A stretch of 64,000 bases of DNA, taken from contig JAUCBJ010009042.1 of assembly GCA_032718475.1 (NCBI GenBank), forward strand, positions 39,662-103,661, read 5' to 3'. A model generated the notes under the pieces. It was not told where the DNA came from. It was given only the letters and a program-made list of their open reading frames with translations, and did no database searches. Origin of the DNA: Nemertoderma westbladi. Lineage: Eukaryota > Xenacoelomorpha > Nemertodermatida > Nemertodermatidae. This document shows, one piece after another, positions 45,200-55,729 of the stretch (the first letter of the stretch is position 1; every line of letters starts with the position of its first letter). The position numbers were made by a program, and so were the translations under genes.

Positions 45200-47548
45200 C
45201 AACTCTTCGATGAAGAGAACACAATCGACCTACTTACAGAAAACAAAACTTGGAAAAATCAGGTGAACCTATGTCAACTGATTCGCCCATCGGGACCCAT
45301 TGATTACAATGACGAACTAAATGACGAGATAGAGCGCTACAACGTTAGAACTCGGGACGAACTCGCCGTACGATTCTTTACTCAAGAATTGGTAGAGCCC
45401 AATTCATACGATAAGGCCCTATCGATAGAAGAAGAAAGAGCCAAGCAAATCCAGGAAACAACTACACGTTTTTTAAAAGATCAAGGTAGATATGAAATCG
45501 GACTACCGTTTCGAAAACGAGAAACTAGATTTATAAATAACAGACCCTTGGCAGAGAAAAGAATCACTCAATTACATCGACGCCTTACGGCTAATGCTTC
45601 AGCTAAAGAAATGTACCAAACTCAGTTGAAGAAATTTATTACAAAGGGATACGCTGAGCGAGTACCGGAAGGAACACCAGTGACTGAGAGAACGTATTAC
45701 TTAACACATCATTACGTTCCCAAACCCGGTAAACCCCATGAAGTACGAGTCGTATTCGATGGCTCCGCTCTATATATGGGCCAATCCCTCAATTCCGAGT
45801 TGTTACCAGGACCCAACTTACTCCAATCTTTGTTGGGAATACTTTTAAGATTAAGACAATATTCCATTGCGTTCGCCTCCGATATAGAAGGAATGTTCTT
45901 ACAAGTCAAGGCGCTGGATAGAAATAGAGACAGCCTGAGATTTCTGTGGTGGCCTGAAGGAGATCTCAACCAGAAACCGGTAGAGTACTGGATGACCATC
46001 CAGGCTTTTGGGATCATATCAAGCCCTTCCAACGCCTGCTCCGTGGTGCGGACCACTGCGAATGACAACCGAGACGCCTTCTCAAAAGAGGTGATAGACA
46101 ACATCGAGCGTAATATATACATGGACGATAATTTAAGGTCCCTTCCATCAGTAGAAGAAGCCATTGATGTCGCGAAAGGAACAGTAGAGTGTTTGAAAAG
46201 AGGTGGATTTCGACTGACGAAATTCACCAGCAACTCCCGTGAGTTTCTGGAAGCGATACCGGTAGAAGACCGAGGAGCGAAAGACCTAGACTTAATAAAG
46301 GATGATCTTCCAGAAACCAAGACGCTTGGCTTGAAGTGGGACACTGAAAGAGATATCCTGTTTTTTCAGCTCAAACAGCGAGATAATCCAGTTCGGACCA
46401 AACGGATTTGTTTAAGTACCCTGAGCACTTATTTCGACCCATTGGGATTTATTAGCCCAGTTATATTGATTGCTCGGAGTTTAGTACAACAAATGTGGCT
46501 TGAAAACCACTCATGGGACGATCCGCTTAAGGGAGAACTGTTAAAGAAATGGATGAAATGGGAAGATTCTCTACCTGCCATCGAGAGCTTTATAATTTCC
46601 CGTGCATATTTTGGTCATGTTCTCCCTACTTATTCCTATCAACTCCATGTGTTTGGAGACGCCAGCGACATGGGAATAGGTATAGTGGCATATCTGCAAG
46701 TCGAAACTCCGGATGGAATCAAGGTCGCCTTGGTTACCTCTAAGGCATTGATTAACAACAAGTTAAAGGTTCCTCGAGCGGAGTTAAAGGCGGCTTTATA
46801 CGCTACAGCCATCGGCCGGAATGTAACAGAACAAATCGACTATCCACTGGAGAAAACTGTTTATTGGACCGACGCTTTACTCGTGTTGGAGTATATAACC
46901 AATGAAGTCTGTCAGTTCAGCGTTTTTGTTACTAACAGGGTAGCTATTATTCTTAGTCGCACAAAGATAGATCAATGGAGACATTGCCCTGGTACGATTA
47001 ATCCAGCCGATATCGCCTCCAGGGGAGCGACTCCACAGGAACTGATAGATACTCCAGACTGGTTGGGTGGACCCGACTTCCTGAGCAAGGAAGAGGATGA
47101 ATGGCCTCCTCACCTTACTACGGCGGAGATTAGACAAGCCAAGGGAGTGGAGACAGTCAAACCTAAAACCCGGGCGAGTAAATCGAAGTTATTTAAACCG
47201 ACGATCGATCTATCTGTATTACATACTTCCGGAAACGATGCGTCGGATCCACAATCCCTCGCCACAAGTAAGTCTGTTGCGGAAATTAGAGATAGAGATT
47301 GGAAATCTGGAATACCAGACATCTCGCAAGGAATCTCACCCCTGCTGCAGAGAGCAATGCATCACTACAGTTCCTGGAATCGGCTCTGTAAAGCCGTCAC
47401 GTATTTAAGGAGATGTTTTTATCATCACTATTCCAGGACGAAGACCATTAGTGATACCGCTCCATTGACATCTGCGCAAGTTTATGTTATTAAAAATTTA
47501 CCCAAATATAAGACATCCGACCGGTTTCTAAAGGAGAAAATTAGTTAG
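45200..47548 (+). CDS. pol: Pol: reverse transcriptase and RNase H (element 2)
   Basis: In frame with gag after the single TAA; the first ATG-like start is late (about 45263 is GTG), so translation needs readthrough or the stop is a mutation. RT fingers (PHEVRVVFDGSALYMG), motif A (ASDIEGMFLQV, about 45880), an FLWWPEGD segment and motif C (YMDD, about 46118) are intact. A Peptidase_A17-like region precedes RNase H with D (FGDASDMGIG, about 46655), E (PRAELKAAL, about 46776), D (WTDALLVL, about 46868) and the D of PADIASRG. A TAG at 47546-47548 ends it immediately before the integrase part. Confidence 0.92.
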   Translation, partial: QLFDEENTIDLLTENKTWKNQVNLCQLIRPSGPIDYNDELNDEIERYNVRTRDELAVRFFTQELVEPNSYDKALSIEEERAKQIQETTTRFLKDQGRYEIGLPFRKRETRFINNRPLAEKRITQLHRRLTANASAKEMYQTQLKKFITKGYAERVPEGTPVTERTYYLTHHYVPKPGKPHEVRVVFDGSALYMGQSLNSELLPGPNLLQSLLGILLRLRQYSIAFASDIEGMFLQVKALDRNRDSLRFLWWPEGDLNQKPVEYWMTIQAFGIISSPSNACSVVRTTANDNRDAFSKEVIDNIERNIYMDDNLRSLPSVEEAIDVAKGTVECLKRGGFRLTKFTSNSREFLEAIPVEDRGAKDLDLIKDDLPETKTLGLKWDTERDILFFQLKQRDNPVRTKRICLSTLSTYFDPLGFISPVILIARSLVQQMWLENHSWDDPLKGELLKKWMKWEDSLPAIESFIISRAYFGHVLPTYSYQLHVFGDASDMGIGIVAYLQVETPDGIKVALVTSKALINNKLKVPRAELKAALYATAIGRNVTEQIDYPLEKTVYWTDALLVLEYITNEVCQFSVFVTNRVAIILSRTKIDQWRHCPGTINPADIASRGATPQELIDTPDWLGGPDFLSKEEDEWPPHLTTAEIRQAKGVETVKPKTRASKSKLFKPTIDLSVLHTSGNDASDPQSLATSKSVAEIRDRDWKSGIPDISQGISPLLQRAMHHYSSWNRLCKAVTYLRRCFYHHYSRTKTISDTAPLTSAQVYVIKNLPKYKTSDRFLKEKIS

Positions 47549-49003
47549 CAGGAGCATGAAGAAACCAATAAGCAGATACTGAGACTCCTGCAATGCTATG
47601 AGGATTCCGATAAGTATTTCCTGTTGTTGAGAAATCCGCAGATGCGCTTAAGGGATCGATTCTCTAGCACAATGATAGATGGGTTAATACGTGTTGGAGG
47701 AAGGCTCACCAATGCGCCATTATCCTTTGACACTAAATTCCCCATACTCATTAGAAATCTTGAAGTACAAATCAAGATGATTGTAGATGTTCACAGTAAA
47801 CTTTATCATGCTGGTAGAGAACGAGTTCTTAGCGAAATTCGAACTCGCTATTATTTTGATAAACCCCGTAGAGCTCTGAACCAAGTTCTTAGGAACTGCA
47901 TACCCTGTAGGAAAGCATTCAGTAGGCCTTTAACACAGCGAGAGGCAGAATTACCTAGGGAACGAGTAAGCTTCTATGAACCACCTTTTACTAATACTGG
48001 TGTAGATTTATTTGGCCCTATTGAAGTATATCGTGCTAGGACTATAGTCAAGAGATGGTGTGTCATCTTCGTATGCATGACTTGTAGAGCCATCCATCTC
48101 GATATGGTGAACGATCTATCTACCAACAGCTTCGTCTTAAGTTTACGCCGACAATTCGCTCGCTTCGGGACGAGTAATACCATGAGATCGGATAAGGGAA
48201 CGAACTTCATTGGTGCCAACAACGAAATACAGGCTTACGTGAAGGACTGGAACCAAAGACAGGTGGACGATCAGCTAAGGATAACAGCGTCTAGCTGGAC
48301 CTTCAACGCCGCCGACGCCCCTTGGTGGGGAGGAAGTTGGGAGAGATTAATTAGAAGTGTCAAGACCGCATTTCACTTTATAGTGCCATGCCGCGCGTAT
48401 CTCACGAACGAACTTTTGCGGACATTAATGGAGGAAATAGCTGCCTATCTCAACGAGAGACCGCTTATGCCAGTCTCATCGAGTCCCGATTCCCTGGAAG
48501 CGCTAACACCCGCGCACTTCCTACTGAAGAAACCTGTAGCCATGCTCCCACGATCGGAGATTGCCGACGGAGACGAATACTGCCGTCGAACTTGGCAACT
48601 TATGCAGTTGCTATCCCATCGTTTCGCTGACCATTTCGAGAAACATTATCTGCCCACGCTACAACTTCGAACTAAGTGGTTTGCGCAGCAAGAAAACGTC
48701 AGCGCCGGAGATATGGTGCTTATTGTAGATTCAGACCTCCCACGTAAACGGTGGCAGACAGGTCGTATCATCGAGACTCACATCTCGGATGATGGTTTAG
48801 TACGCTCGGTAGAACTCGTCGTCATGCGGCGTAACTTCAAGAAGCCAGGCATAATCTTTGAGACGCAACAACTCAACCGCCCAGTTGGTCGTTTATGTTT
48901 ACTGGAAAGAGACAGAGAACTCTCCGGAAACTATGGAAGGCAAGACACTCTTCCCACGACCACCTCCCTAATTCCTCAAACATCTAGGGACTCCCCAATG
49001 TGA
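47549..49003 (+). CDS. pol: Pol: integrase with DUF5641-like C-terminus (element 2)
   Basis: In frame with RT-RNase H after one TAG. An HHCC zinc site (HSKLYHAG...CIPC, about 47795-47912) precedes the catalytic core with D (GVDLFGP, about 48003), D (RSDKGTNF, about 48190) and E (SWERLIRSVK, about 48340). The C-terminal part has NERPLMPV, LTPAHFLL and a DUF5641-like beta-barrel segment (SAGDMVLIVDSDLP), ending RLCLLERD plus a tail. It would insert the DNA copy. It ends with TGA at 49001-49003; the nested element's target site starts two bases later. Confidence 0.93.
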   Translation, partial: QEHEETNKQILRLLQCYEDSDKYFLLLRNPQMRLRDRFSSTMIDGLIRVGGRLTNAPLSFDTKFPILIRNLEVQIKMIVDVHSKLYHAGRERVLSEIRTRYYFDKPRRALNQVLRNCIPCRKAFSRPLTQREAELPRERVSFYEPPFTNTGVDLFGPIEVYRARTIVKRWCVIFVCMTCRAIHLDMVNDLSTNSFVLSLRRQFARFGTSNTMRSDKGTNFIGANNEIQAYVKDWNQRQVDDQLRITASSWTFNAADAPWWGGSWERLIRSVKTAFHFIVPCRAYLTNELLRTLMEEIAAYLNERPLMPVSSSPDSLEALTPAHFLLKKPVAMLPRSEIADGDEYCRRTWQLMQLLSHRFADHFEKHYLPTLQLRTKWFAQQENVSAGDMVLIVDSDLPRKRWQTGRIIETHISDDGLVRSVELVVMRRNFKKPGIIFETQQLNRPVGRLCLLERDRELSGNYGRQDTLPTTTSLIPQTSRDSPM

Positions 49004-49009
49004 TACGTC

Positions 49010-50085
49010 TGTTTCACTGCATTCAGTGAAAAAGTGGGGTTTCAAATTATTTCACTGCATTCAGTCAAATTTGTGGGAACTTCCATTTCTGCTTTCAATA
49101 ATGTTTTCAGTTTTAGCGGTCCCAATATCAAATAACCCACCCAATTTCAATAACCAGTACAAACAAAGAAGACTGTCGCATTCATTACTTCTTTAATCTA
49201 CTTGTCAAATTACAGAACTATATACATAAACAAAACATACAACCATATCTCGAACTGTCGAAAGTAGTAAAGTTACGTAAAGATTCGAACCAGTTCATAT
49301 CCCATTTGTACCGGTAATTAAGATATATAATCACTATATAAATCAAAAGGAATTATATATACAAGTTCATGGTGTATTTACGGCCTATTAAATTAGACTG
49401 TTGAATACAGGTATATATAGAGAAATTGGATTGGTACCGGTATTATTACTTTTGTACACCAAACATTAATCCGGTACTCTTAATACAAAATATATTAAGA
49501 CAGCTGAATACAGGTATATATAGAGAAACTGGATTGGTACCGGTATTAATACTTTTGTACACCAAACATTAATCAGATACTCTTAATACAAAATATATTA
49601 AGACAGCTGAATACAGGTATATATAGAGAAACTGGATTGGTACCGGTATTATTACTTTTGTACACCAAATATTAATCAGGTACCCTTAATACAAATATAT
49701 TACCGTCCTATACGACGGTACGTTATTTCATTTTAGTACAGTATTGTTAGAATGACGGGTTAAGATCAATAATACAACTAAGAATACTCTAAAGTGTATT
49801 ATTACGGTACTTGTACGGCGGTTATGGTACTGCAGTAAAGTTACTGCAGTAAGCCGGTAACGGTACAGTGGTTACATAATGGCCCTTGGCCTACTGCCTT
49901 AGCCTACATGATGTAGTAACATAATATCGCACCCATCACCAGTCTGCCAGTCGTAATTAACCTATTTCTGTTTCAGTCCAACAAATTAGAATTAAAAGCA
50001 ATAGGCTCGTTCTTCATGCCCTTCTATATACAGACTGCTGAATGCAGACCGCAAATTGAGCCATGGCCTAATACTGAGCGAAACA
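49010..50085 (-). repeat. 3' LTR of nested element 3
   Basis: Same as 55730-56805 apart from about two substitutions (near 49377 and 49669). On the plus strand it runs TGTTTC...GAAACA. It contains a 103-bp unit repeated three times (starts about 49402, 49505 and 49608), each with 'tgaatacaggtatatata' and 'ggattggtaccggtatta'; the TATATATA words could serve as TATA boxes on the minus strand. Confidence 0.95.
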
Positions 50086-50148
50086 CCTCCCACCCGAGTC
50101 TATGCTTTTAAATTTGAAATAGATTTTAATCTATTCAGAATTCTTTTT

Positions 50149-52992
50149 TCAATAATTTCCAATCAAAGCTTCACTCTTACTTTCATCTAGTTTACTTTCA
50201 GTTTCAGTCTGCCCAGCTGGAAGCAATAATACAAGAGATCGAACATCACGATTCACCTTTGTATATGCACGACCCTTATAACGATATACAGGTTCCTTAG
50301 CAAAGTTCTTGTAACCAATATCTACGCGCCGGACAATGTCCTTGCTATCTGGATAGACACATAGCACAATGGCAATACGATAATCACCCTTTAATGTAGA
50401 CTCCTTCGGTTGAACTAAAACAACATCTCCAACCTGTAGGTTTCTGTAAGTTACATTAGTAGAATTCAGAGCTTGTTTAACCAGTTTTACAGCAGATTCT
50501 GCTGCTCCGTTTGCATGCGGAGCACCTGGAGCATGGAATTTCCATTCCATTTTATCATCTAAAGATAGCCGTGTTTTTCTTCTTATTTCATCACGATCTA
50601 ATGATTTGTAGTATTGAGCTAGTTCAGAAGCTGCTCCACTGAGCTGACTTCCTGGGTCAGAGTAAATTATACTTGGAGAACCCCTTAGAGCTTGAAATCG
50701 AGCAAAAGCTACCATAAATGCTTCAGTCCCATAATTACATGCAATTTCAACATGGATAGCCCGGGATGCAAGACATGTTAATACAACTCCCCAACCTTTG
50801 CCATAACTTCGTTTATTCACTTCCCCTTTCAAAACTAAAGGGCCAAATAAATCTAAAGATGTATATTTGAATGGTGGACTTGGGCTTGTACGACAAATAG
50901 GTAGCTCAGCCATTACCTGTTGAAGAGACTTTGGTTTCAATCGCTTACATAATACACAACTGTATACTATACGTTTAACTAGTGTCCTTCCTCGAATTAT
51001 CCACACAACAGATCTCACTTTAGCCCAGGTACCTTCCACTCCCCGATGGCCTCGTTGATGAGCAGATCGTACAAGTAGATTTGCTATATAACCACGGGTT
51101 AGTATTGGGACACCAACACCAGGTGTAATACTATCAGTTCCAACACGACCACTTGTTTTCAGTACATTTGTCAATTTATCTTTATAAGCCACTAGGTTGT
51201 GTATAGTGGAGTTGGGAATTTCATTTTGCTGAGATAAGTAAATAATCCATTCAGCTTCTTTAATTTCCATCGGTGTAAGTATCATATACTTGCGACCATT
51301 TCCTCCCACCTTGACTGGTGGAGTTAGATTAGGTATTGATAGCTTCCCTTGTTTACTTCGCAATTTATTTAGCCACCACTCGCAGCACACTTTAACCGCA
51401 GCAACACAATGCGCCAATTTTCTAAACTCACTGAATTTTCTTGGGTCAATTGTTTCAATAAAGGAGGTTGAATTAACTTTATAATACATTTTACTGATTT
51501 CATGCTCCGTAGTATTTGCAGTTGTTACTTGTGTAAATGCCTTTCTATGAATTTTCAGAACCTCCAGTTGTCCTTCTGATGAAACATTAGTTTCAATTGG
51601 CCAATTTGCTTCTGACTCCAACAGCCACAAAGGTCCTTGATGAAAGAATGAGTCATTCTGGACATAATCAGACGTAGAACCCCTTGTCACTAGATCAGCT
51701 GGATTGTCTTCTCCCTTTACCCATGACCAATCATTGGGATCTGATACCGTTTGAATTTCACCAACTCTATTTGCAAAAAATGTCTGATATCCATAACTAT
51801 CCTTCTTGATTGCACCAAGCACAGTCATTGAATCAACAAAGTGATAGAATCGACTATATTGCATTTTTGTACACTTTAAGTGATTTACTCGAAGCCTGGC
51901 TGCAAAAACTGCACCATTCATTTCAGTTTTTACTACATCTCCTTTGAAATTCAAAGGTGCCAGTTTACCTTTTGCTTCTATAAATCTCACCAAATACTGA
52001 TCACTTTCGCCACATTGCCATCGTATGTATAACACAGCCCCACTAGCTTTCTCTGAACCGTCAGAAAATGTTATTAGTATCGGGGATTTCAAATAAATAT
52101 CAGGTTTCAAGCTCCGTGGAAATCGCAATTGATTAACATTAATAAATTGTTCTAGAACATATATCCATTTAGGAACCAACTTCTCATCAATTGGGTCATC
52201 CCAACCTGTTATTTTACCTTCTTTGGTTTTACACATCTGCCATGTTTCTCTAAATAATATTGCACCTTTCATCTTCACGGGAAGAACAAATCCAGGTGGA
52301 TCAAACAAACCAGCATATTGACTCAGGAGTATACGTTTTGTTATCTTTGGTGGTAAGTTTTCTAATACTTCACCAGTTTTGACATTATCATCTTGTCTAA
52401 TCTTACCAACTTTCTTTCCAAAATTAACAGATGATCGTACATACAACTCATCTTTAATTGTATCATAACCCAGACCAAGGGCGCCAGTTTCATCATTTCC
52501 TATTGAATGTAATAATTTGACAGTTGAGGTCTCAGTCTCAAGAGCCTGCCCAGATGTCAACCAATGCTTTATCTTAAAACCACCATAGGTTAATATTTCT
52601 GTTGCTTCTTCCTGCAACTTTACAATTTCTTCCATTGTATCACGAGAATCCATAATATCATCTACAAATGAACTATTCTTTATCGTATCCACAGTTGTTG
52701 GATAGCATCTAAACTTTTCCATACCTGCAGTATTTGACACAGTCTGCATAGATATCGATGGTGCTGGTTTATCACCCATATTCACTCGTAAACAGACATA
52801 TGTTTCAATTTTATCCTTTTCATTTTCTCTCCATAGAAACCGTTTCATATGTATCTCATTATCATCCAGGTAAACAGAATTAAACATCTTCTTTATGTCA
52901 CCAATAGTAGCAAATACACCTTCTCTAAATCGTTGAAGTACAAAGGGTAGTGGGTTTAAAACGTCAGGTCCTTTAGCAAGAACAGAAATCAA
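50149..52992 (-). CDS. pol: Pol: RT palm, RNase H, integrase (nested element 3)
   Basis: Minus-strand frame of about 947 codons following an in-frame TAG at 53023-53025. RT motif A is GDIKKMFNSV (about 52900) and motif C is SFVDD (about 52670). RNase H has D (FSDGSEKASG, about 52070), E (EMNGAVFAA) and D (VDSMTVL). Integrase has HHCC (AHQRGHRG...CVLC, about 51065-50955), D (SLDLFGP, about 50857), D (YSDPGSQL, about 50668) and E (GAAESAVKL, about 50498). Right after this Glu helix the protein jumps to the C-terminal barrel (NLQVGDVVLVQ); the stretch of roughly 100 residues normally between them (NxRPL to PxHFL) is missing, an in-frame deletion at about 50460. It ends 60 bp short of the LTR. 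Confidence 0.9.
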   Translation of the reverse strand: MISVLAKGPDVLNPLPFVLQRFREGVFATIGDIKKMFNSVYLDDNEIHMKRFLWRENEKDKIETYVCLRVNMGDKPAPSISMQTVSNTAGMEKFRCYPTTVDTIKNSSFVDDIMDSRDTMEEIVKLQEEATEILTYGGFKIKHWLTSGQALETETSTVKLLHSIGNDETGALGLGYDTIKDELYVRSSVNFGKKVGKIRQDDNVKTGEVLENLPPKITKRILLSQYAGLFDPPGFVLPVKMKGAILFRETWQMCKTKEGKITGWDDPIDEKLVPKWIYVLEQFINVNQLRFPRSLKPDIYLKSPILITFSDGSEKASGAVLYIRWQCGESDQYLVRFIEAKGKLAPLNFKGDVVKTEMNGAVFAARLRVNHLKCTKMQYSRFYHFVDSMTVLGAIKKDSYGYQTFFANRVGEIQTVSDPNDWSWVKGEDNPADLVTRGSTSDYVQNDSFFHQGPLWLLESEANWPIETNVSSEGQLEVLKIHRKAFTQVTTANTTEHEISKMYYKVNSTSFIETIDPRKFSEFRKLAHCVAAVKVCCEWWLNKLRSKQGKLSIPNLTPPVKVGGNGRKYMILTPMEIKEAEWIIYLSQQNEIPNSTIHNLVAYKDKLTNVLKTSGRVGTDSITPGVGVPILTRGYIANLLVRSAHQRGHRGVEGTWAKVRSVVWIIRGRTLVKRIVYSCVLCKRLKPKSLQQVMAELPICRTSPSPPFKYTSLDLFGPLVLKGEVNKRSYGKGWGVVLTCLASRAIHVEIACNYGTEAFMVAFARFQALRGSPSIIYSDPGSQLSGAASELAQYYKSLDRDEIRRKTRLSLDDKMEWKFHAPGAPHANGAAESAVKLVKQALNSTNVTYRNLQVGDVVLVQPKESTLKGDYRIAIVLCVYPDSKDIVRRVDIGYKNFAKEPVYRYKGRAYTKVNRDVRSLVLLLPAGQTETESKLDESKSEALIGNY

Positions 52993-53022
52993 TGATACCC
53001 CTTTATATATTTGGCTACTGTT

Positions 53023-53544
53023 CTATACAAGTCTAACTGGTGTTGATTTACTATGTGGGTTTAGGGCAACTTGATGAGAAACATACCAAACTGGTCCATG
53101 CCATTGCATCATTTCCTCATCAGAGAGTTTACGTGCTGCTTTACGATCTACCATATCTTGTATTTGATCACCATATACTTTTTTCCACTCAGGCTGCTTG
53201 TTAAGTCTTTTTTCAGTTGATAAAAATACTGCCTTTACTGCAGGGAGATTATTTGGTAACAGTTTGGGGTCCATCACATATGGGTAGCTACAATCCCAAT
53301 GTGGGTCTTCGGTATGGTTATCACCATTAGGTTTAAAAGTCAAACCTTTTTCAATTAAAGTTAGTTCTCTCTCTTCTTTTATACTCATTTCTCTACCACC
53401 GGCTTGACATCCACCACACCGACAACCACCACAACGAGGTATACATGTTGCTCCAATTTGGTCATAACAAAAATGTTTGACCAACTGTTGTATTTCTTTA
53501 TCAGCAGATGGAGTTGTATGAAATGAAAATTGTAAACCCTGCAT
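53023..53544 (-). pseudogene. pol: Protease-RT linker and RT fingers segment (nested element 3)
   Basis: A minus-strand frame bridging the gag-protease and RT parts. It contains a Cys/Gly-rich CGGCRCGGC patch (about 53415) and the N-terminal RT fingers (KKVYGDQIQDMVDRKAARKL, WYVSHQVALNPHSKSTPVRL). It is in the same frame as the downstream pol and separated from it by a TAG at 53023-53025 that lies inside the RT fingers, so it is a disabling mutation rather than a domain-border stop. It overlaps the gag-protease frame by 44 nt, where a frameshift must lie. Confidence 0.85.
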
Positions 53545-55705
53545 ATGTTGAGCTTTCCAATGCTGAACAACACATATGTTCTGCTAACCTTTCATGGGCA
53601 CCACCAATAGCATAACCATGTATGCCATGATATAATACTAACTCACCAACATTATCCACAGGGTATGGAATACTGGTCGCATTACGTAAAGAGATCATTA
53701 ATGAAATTTTTTCTGGTCGACGTAAATCCCTTTTCGACATATAAGGAAAGAGTTCAGATAAGACATTTGGGTCGGCATGGGTAGAGATAGAAGTAACTTT
53801 CTCCAATCCATACATCAAATATTCTTTATATTTACCAATTTTTGTCTGGATTTTAACAACATAACGATAAGTATCAATAAAAGTTTCTAAGCCAGCTATC
53901 CCATGTAGATCTAACGTACACTTCTCCCCTTGCAGATTTAATCTTTTTGCTAGTTCAAATGTAATATAATGCGTGTCACTGCATTGATCAAACATCACAC
54001 CCTCTTCTGCTCCACCAAATAATTTCACAAATTGTATCATCATAATACAAGGTAATTCCTTTTCTGTGCCATTTTTTGCAAGGGTGGTATGCGTTTGACT
54101 TTCTTTGGCTGGGGTTTCGGTCTTTGCACAGCTAGTACTGTTTCCCTTTTTGTGAATTCCACTTTGAAAATGCAATAAAACATTATGTTTTAGGTCAGAA
54201 CATTCCTTACAAATTCTTGCCCAAGATGTATTTGGACAGTTAAATGCTATATGTCCGACTTCCAAACATACCATACATATTCCTTTTGCCCGCACAACAC
54301 GTACCCGTGTACTTGGTTTCATTGACATAAATTTATCACACTTCCACAGAACATGTTTAGTTCCAAAACAAACTCGGCATTTTACAGAGTTTCCCATTTC
54401 TGAAACTGTATAATGTGTCTGAGAAGTTTTCAACGGTGTTGCATTTTGCTTAACATATGACGGCTTCACAACTCCTGCTTTTTGGATGTCAACTATCATA
54501 TATTCTGCTCTTATCTTCAAGCTGCGTAGAAATTTCACTAACTTATTAAACCTATGATCTCCAGCAAGATCAGTTTCCTCAGCAATACTTTTAACCCATT
54601 CACCATAATATGGTTCAGGAAGTTTCCTTTCAATTTTTCTGCAAACTGTCGTATTGCTAATTTCTGTTAACGCATCTTGACCCTCTAAATCAATAATAGC
54701 CCGTTCAATTGTTTCTACAAACTTTACAATTTGATCATTATCACGGGGACTATTTAATGCATCAATTTCATCAACAACAGCACTTATAGTAAATGCTTGC
54801 CGTCCAAACTGATTTTCCAAAACACTAAACATGGCCTCATAATCATCCAATGGTAAGTTGTTCATTAAATATTGATATTGTGTCGGAACAGATTCCCATA
54901 GTAGTTGACATACTTCCGTTTTATTTCTACCAGGAATTACTAAACCCTTAAACCTGCGTGACCAATCCATATAGCCCCGGCATGTTCCATTAAACTTTGG
55001 TGGTTTAATTCGATCCATTCGGACAGCACCTGTTGAATGAGATCCACTTTCCAGTGAGGTATCTCTCAAACCAGTTGATGAAAGTGAACCCATACCACTG
55101 CCTATAGTTTGGTTTACAGCTAAATAGTTGTCAGTTCGTGCTTTCATAGAATAGAAAGTATCATTCACAGTTTCACTCCAAACCATTGCACTATCGAGTT
55201 CACTATCATCTAAATAAGACATAACAGAGCTATTTAAAGCTTCACAAGCTTCTTTGGAACTTTTCACATCAGACATCAGCCCACTAACAGTTGATATCAT
55301 ACCTTGGCGTTCCTTAGGTGTGATATCCGTTATTAAACAATGATCTAACCTTTTAGTTAGCATATCAAACTGATGACATTTAATATTCCTTTCTCTCTCC
55401 AGTGCTGTCTTCAATCCATTTTGCCAAACAAGTTTTGCATTATCATATCGAGCCTTCTCGACATTTAACCACTTTTCTTCACGTTTTTGGTCTGCCGGCT
55501 GAAGTGAGCCACCTACAATAGAGTCACTCAGCATTTCAACATAAACTTCATGGTTTTCATGGACAAGATCAACTGCAGCATTAACTGCATTCCATGCGGC
55601 ATTCCATGATTCAATGGAGTCCTTTGGTCCCAAAGCATTTAATACAGATAGTTTTCTGGTTAATTTTGCTTTTGCAGCCGTCCTGCTGGACTTGGCTGCT
55701 TCCAT
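53501..55705 (-). CDS. gag: Gag-protease (nested element 3)
   Basis: The frame opens upstream inside the LTR (55765), but the ATG at 55705, 25 bp inside the LTR border, is the likely start (MEAAKSSRTAAKAKLTRK). An N-terminal helical region precedes a DUF1759-like gag domain (PPKFNGTCRGYMDWSRRFKG, about 55010). The nucleocapsid has CRVCFGTKH...C, a CX2CX4HX4C knuckle (CMVCLEVGHIAFNC, about 54270) and CKECSDLKHNVLLH. The retropepsin loop is MFDQCSDTHYIT (about 53990): Asp is kept but the usual Gly two positions later is Cys, either lineage-specific or damaging. It ends by frameshift near 53520. Confidence 0.9.
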   Translation of the reverse strand: MEAAKSSRTAAKAKLTRKLSVLNALGPKDSIESWNAAWNAVNAAVDLVHENHEVYVEMLSDSIVGGSLQPADQKREEKWLNVEKARYDNAKLVWQNGLKTALERERNIKCHQFDMLTKRLDHCLITDITPKERQGMISTVSGLMSDVKSSKEACEALNSSVMSYLDDSELDSAMVWSETVNDTFYSMKARTDNYLAVNQTIGSGMGSLSSTGLRDTSLESGSHSTGAVRMDRIKPPKFNGTCRGYMDWSRRFKGLVIPGRNKTEVCQLLWESVPTQYQYLMNNLPLDDYEAMFSVLENQFGRQAFTISAVVDEIDALNSPRDNDQIVKFVETIERAIIDLEGQDALTEISNTTVCRKIERKLPEPYYGEWVKSIAEETDLAGDHRFNKLVKFLRSLKIRAEYMIVDIQKAGVVKPSYVKQNATPLKTSQTHYTVSEMGNSVKCRVCFGTKHVLWKCDKFMSMKPSTRVRVVRAKGICMVCLEVGHIAFNCPNTSWARICKECSDLKHNVLLHFQSGIHKKGNSTSCAKTETPAKESQTHTTLAKNGTEKELPCIMMIQFVKLFGGAEEGVMFDQCSDTHYITFELAKRLNLQGEKCTLDLHGIAGLETFIDTYRYVVKIQTKIGKYKEYLMYGLEKVTSISTHADPNVLSELFPYMSKRDLRRPEKISLMISLRNATSIPYPVDNVGELVLYHGIHGYAIGGAHERLAEHMCCSALESSTYAGFTIFISYNSIC

Positions 55706-55729
55706 ATTTCTGGGTAGTCTGGTTCGAAT

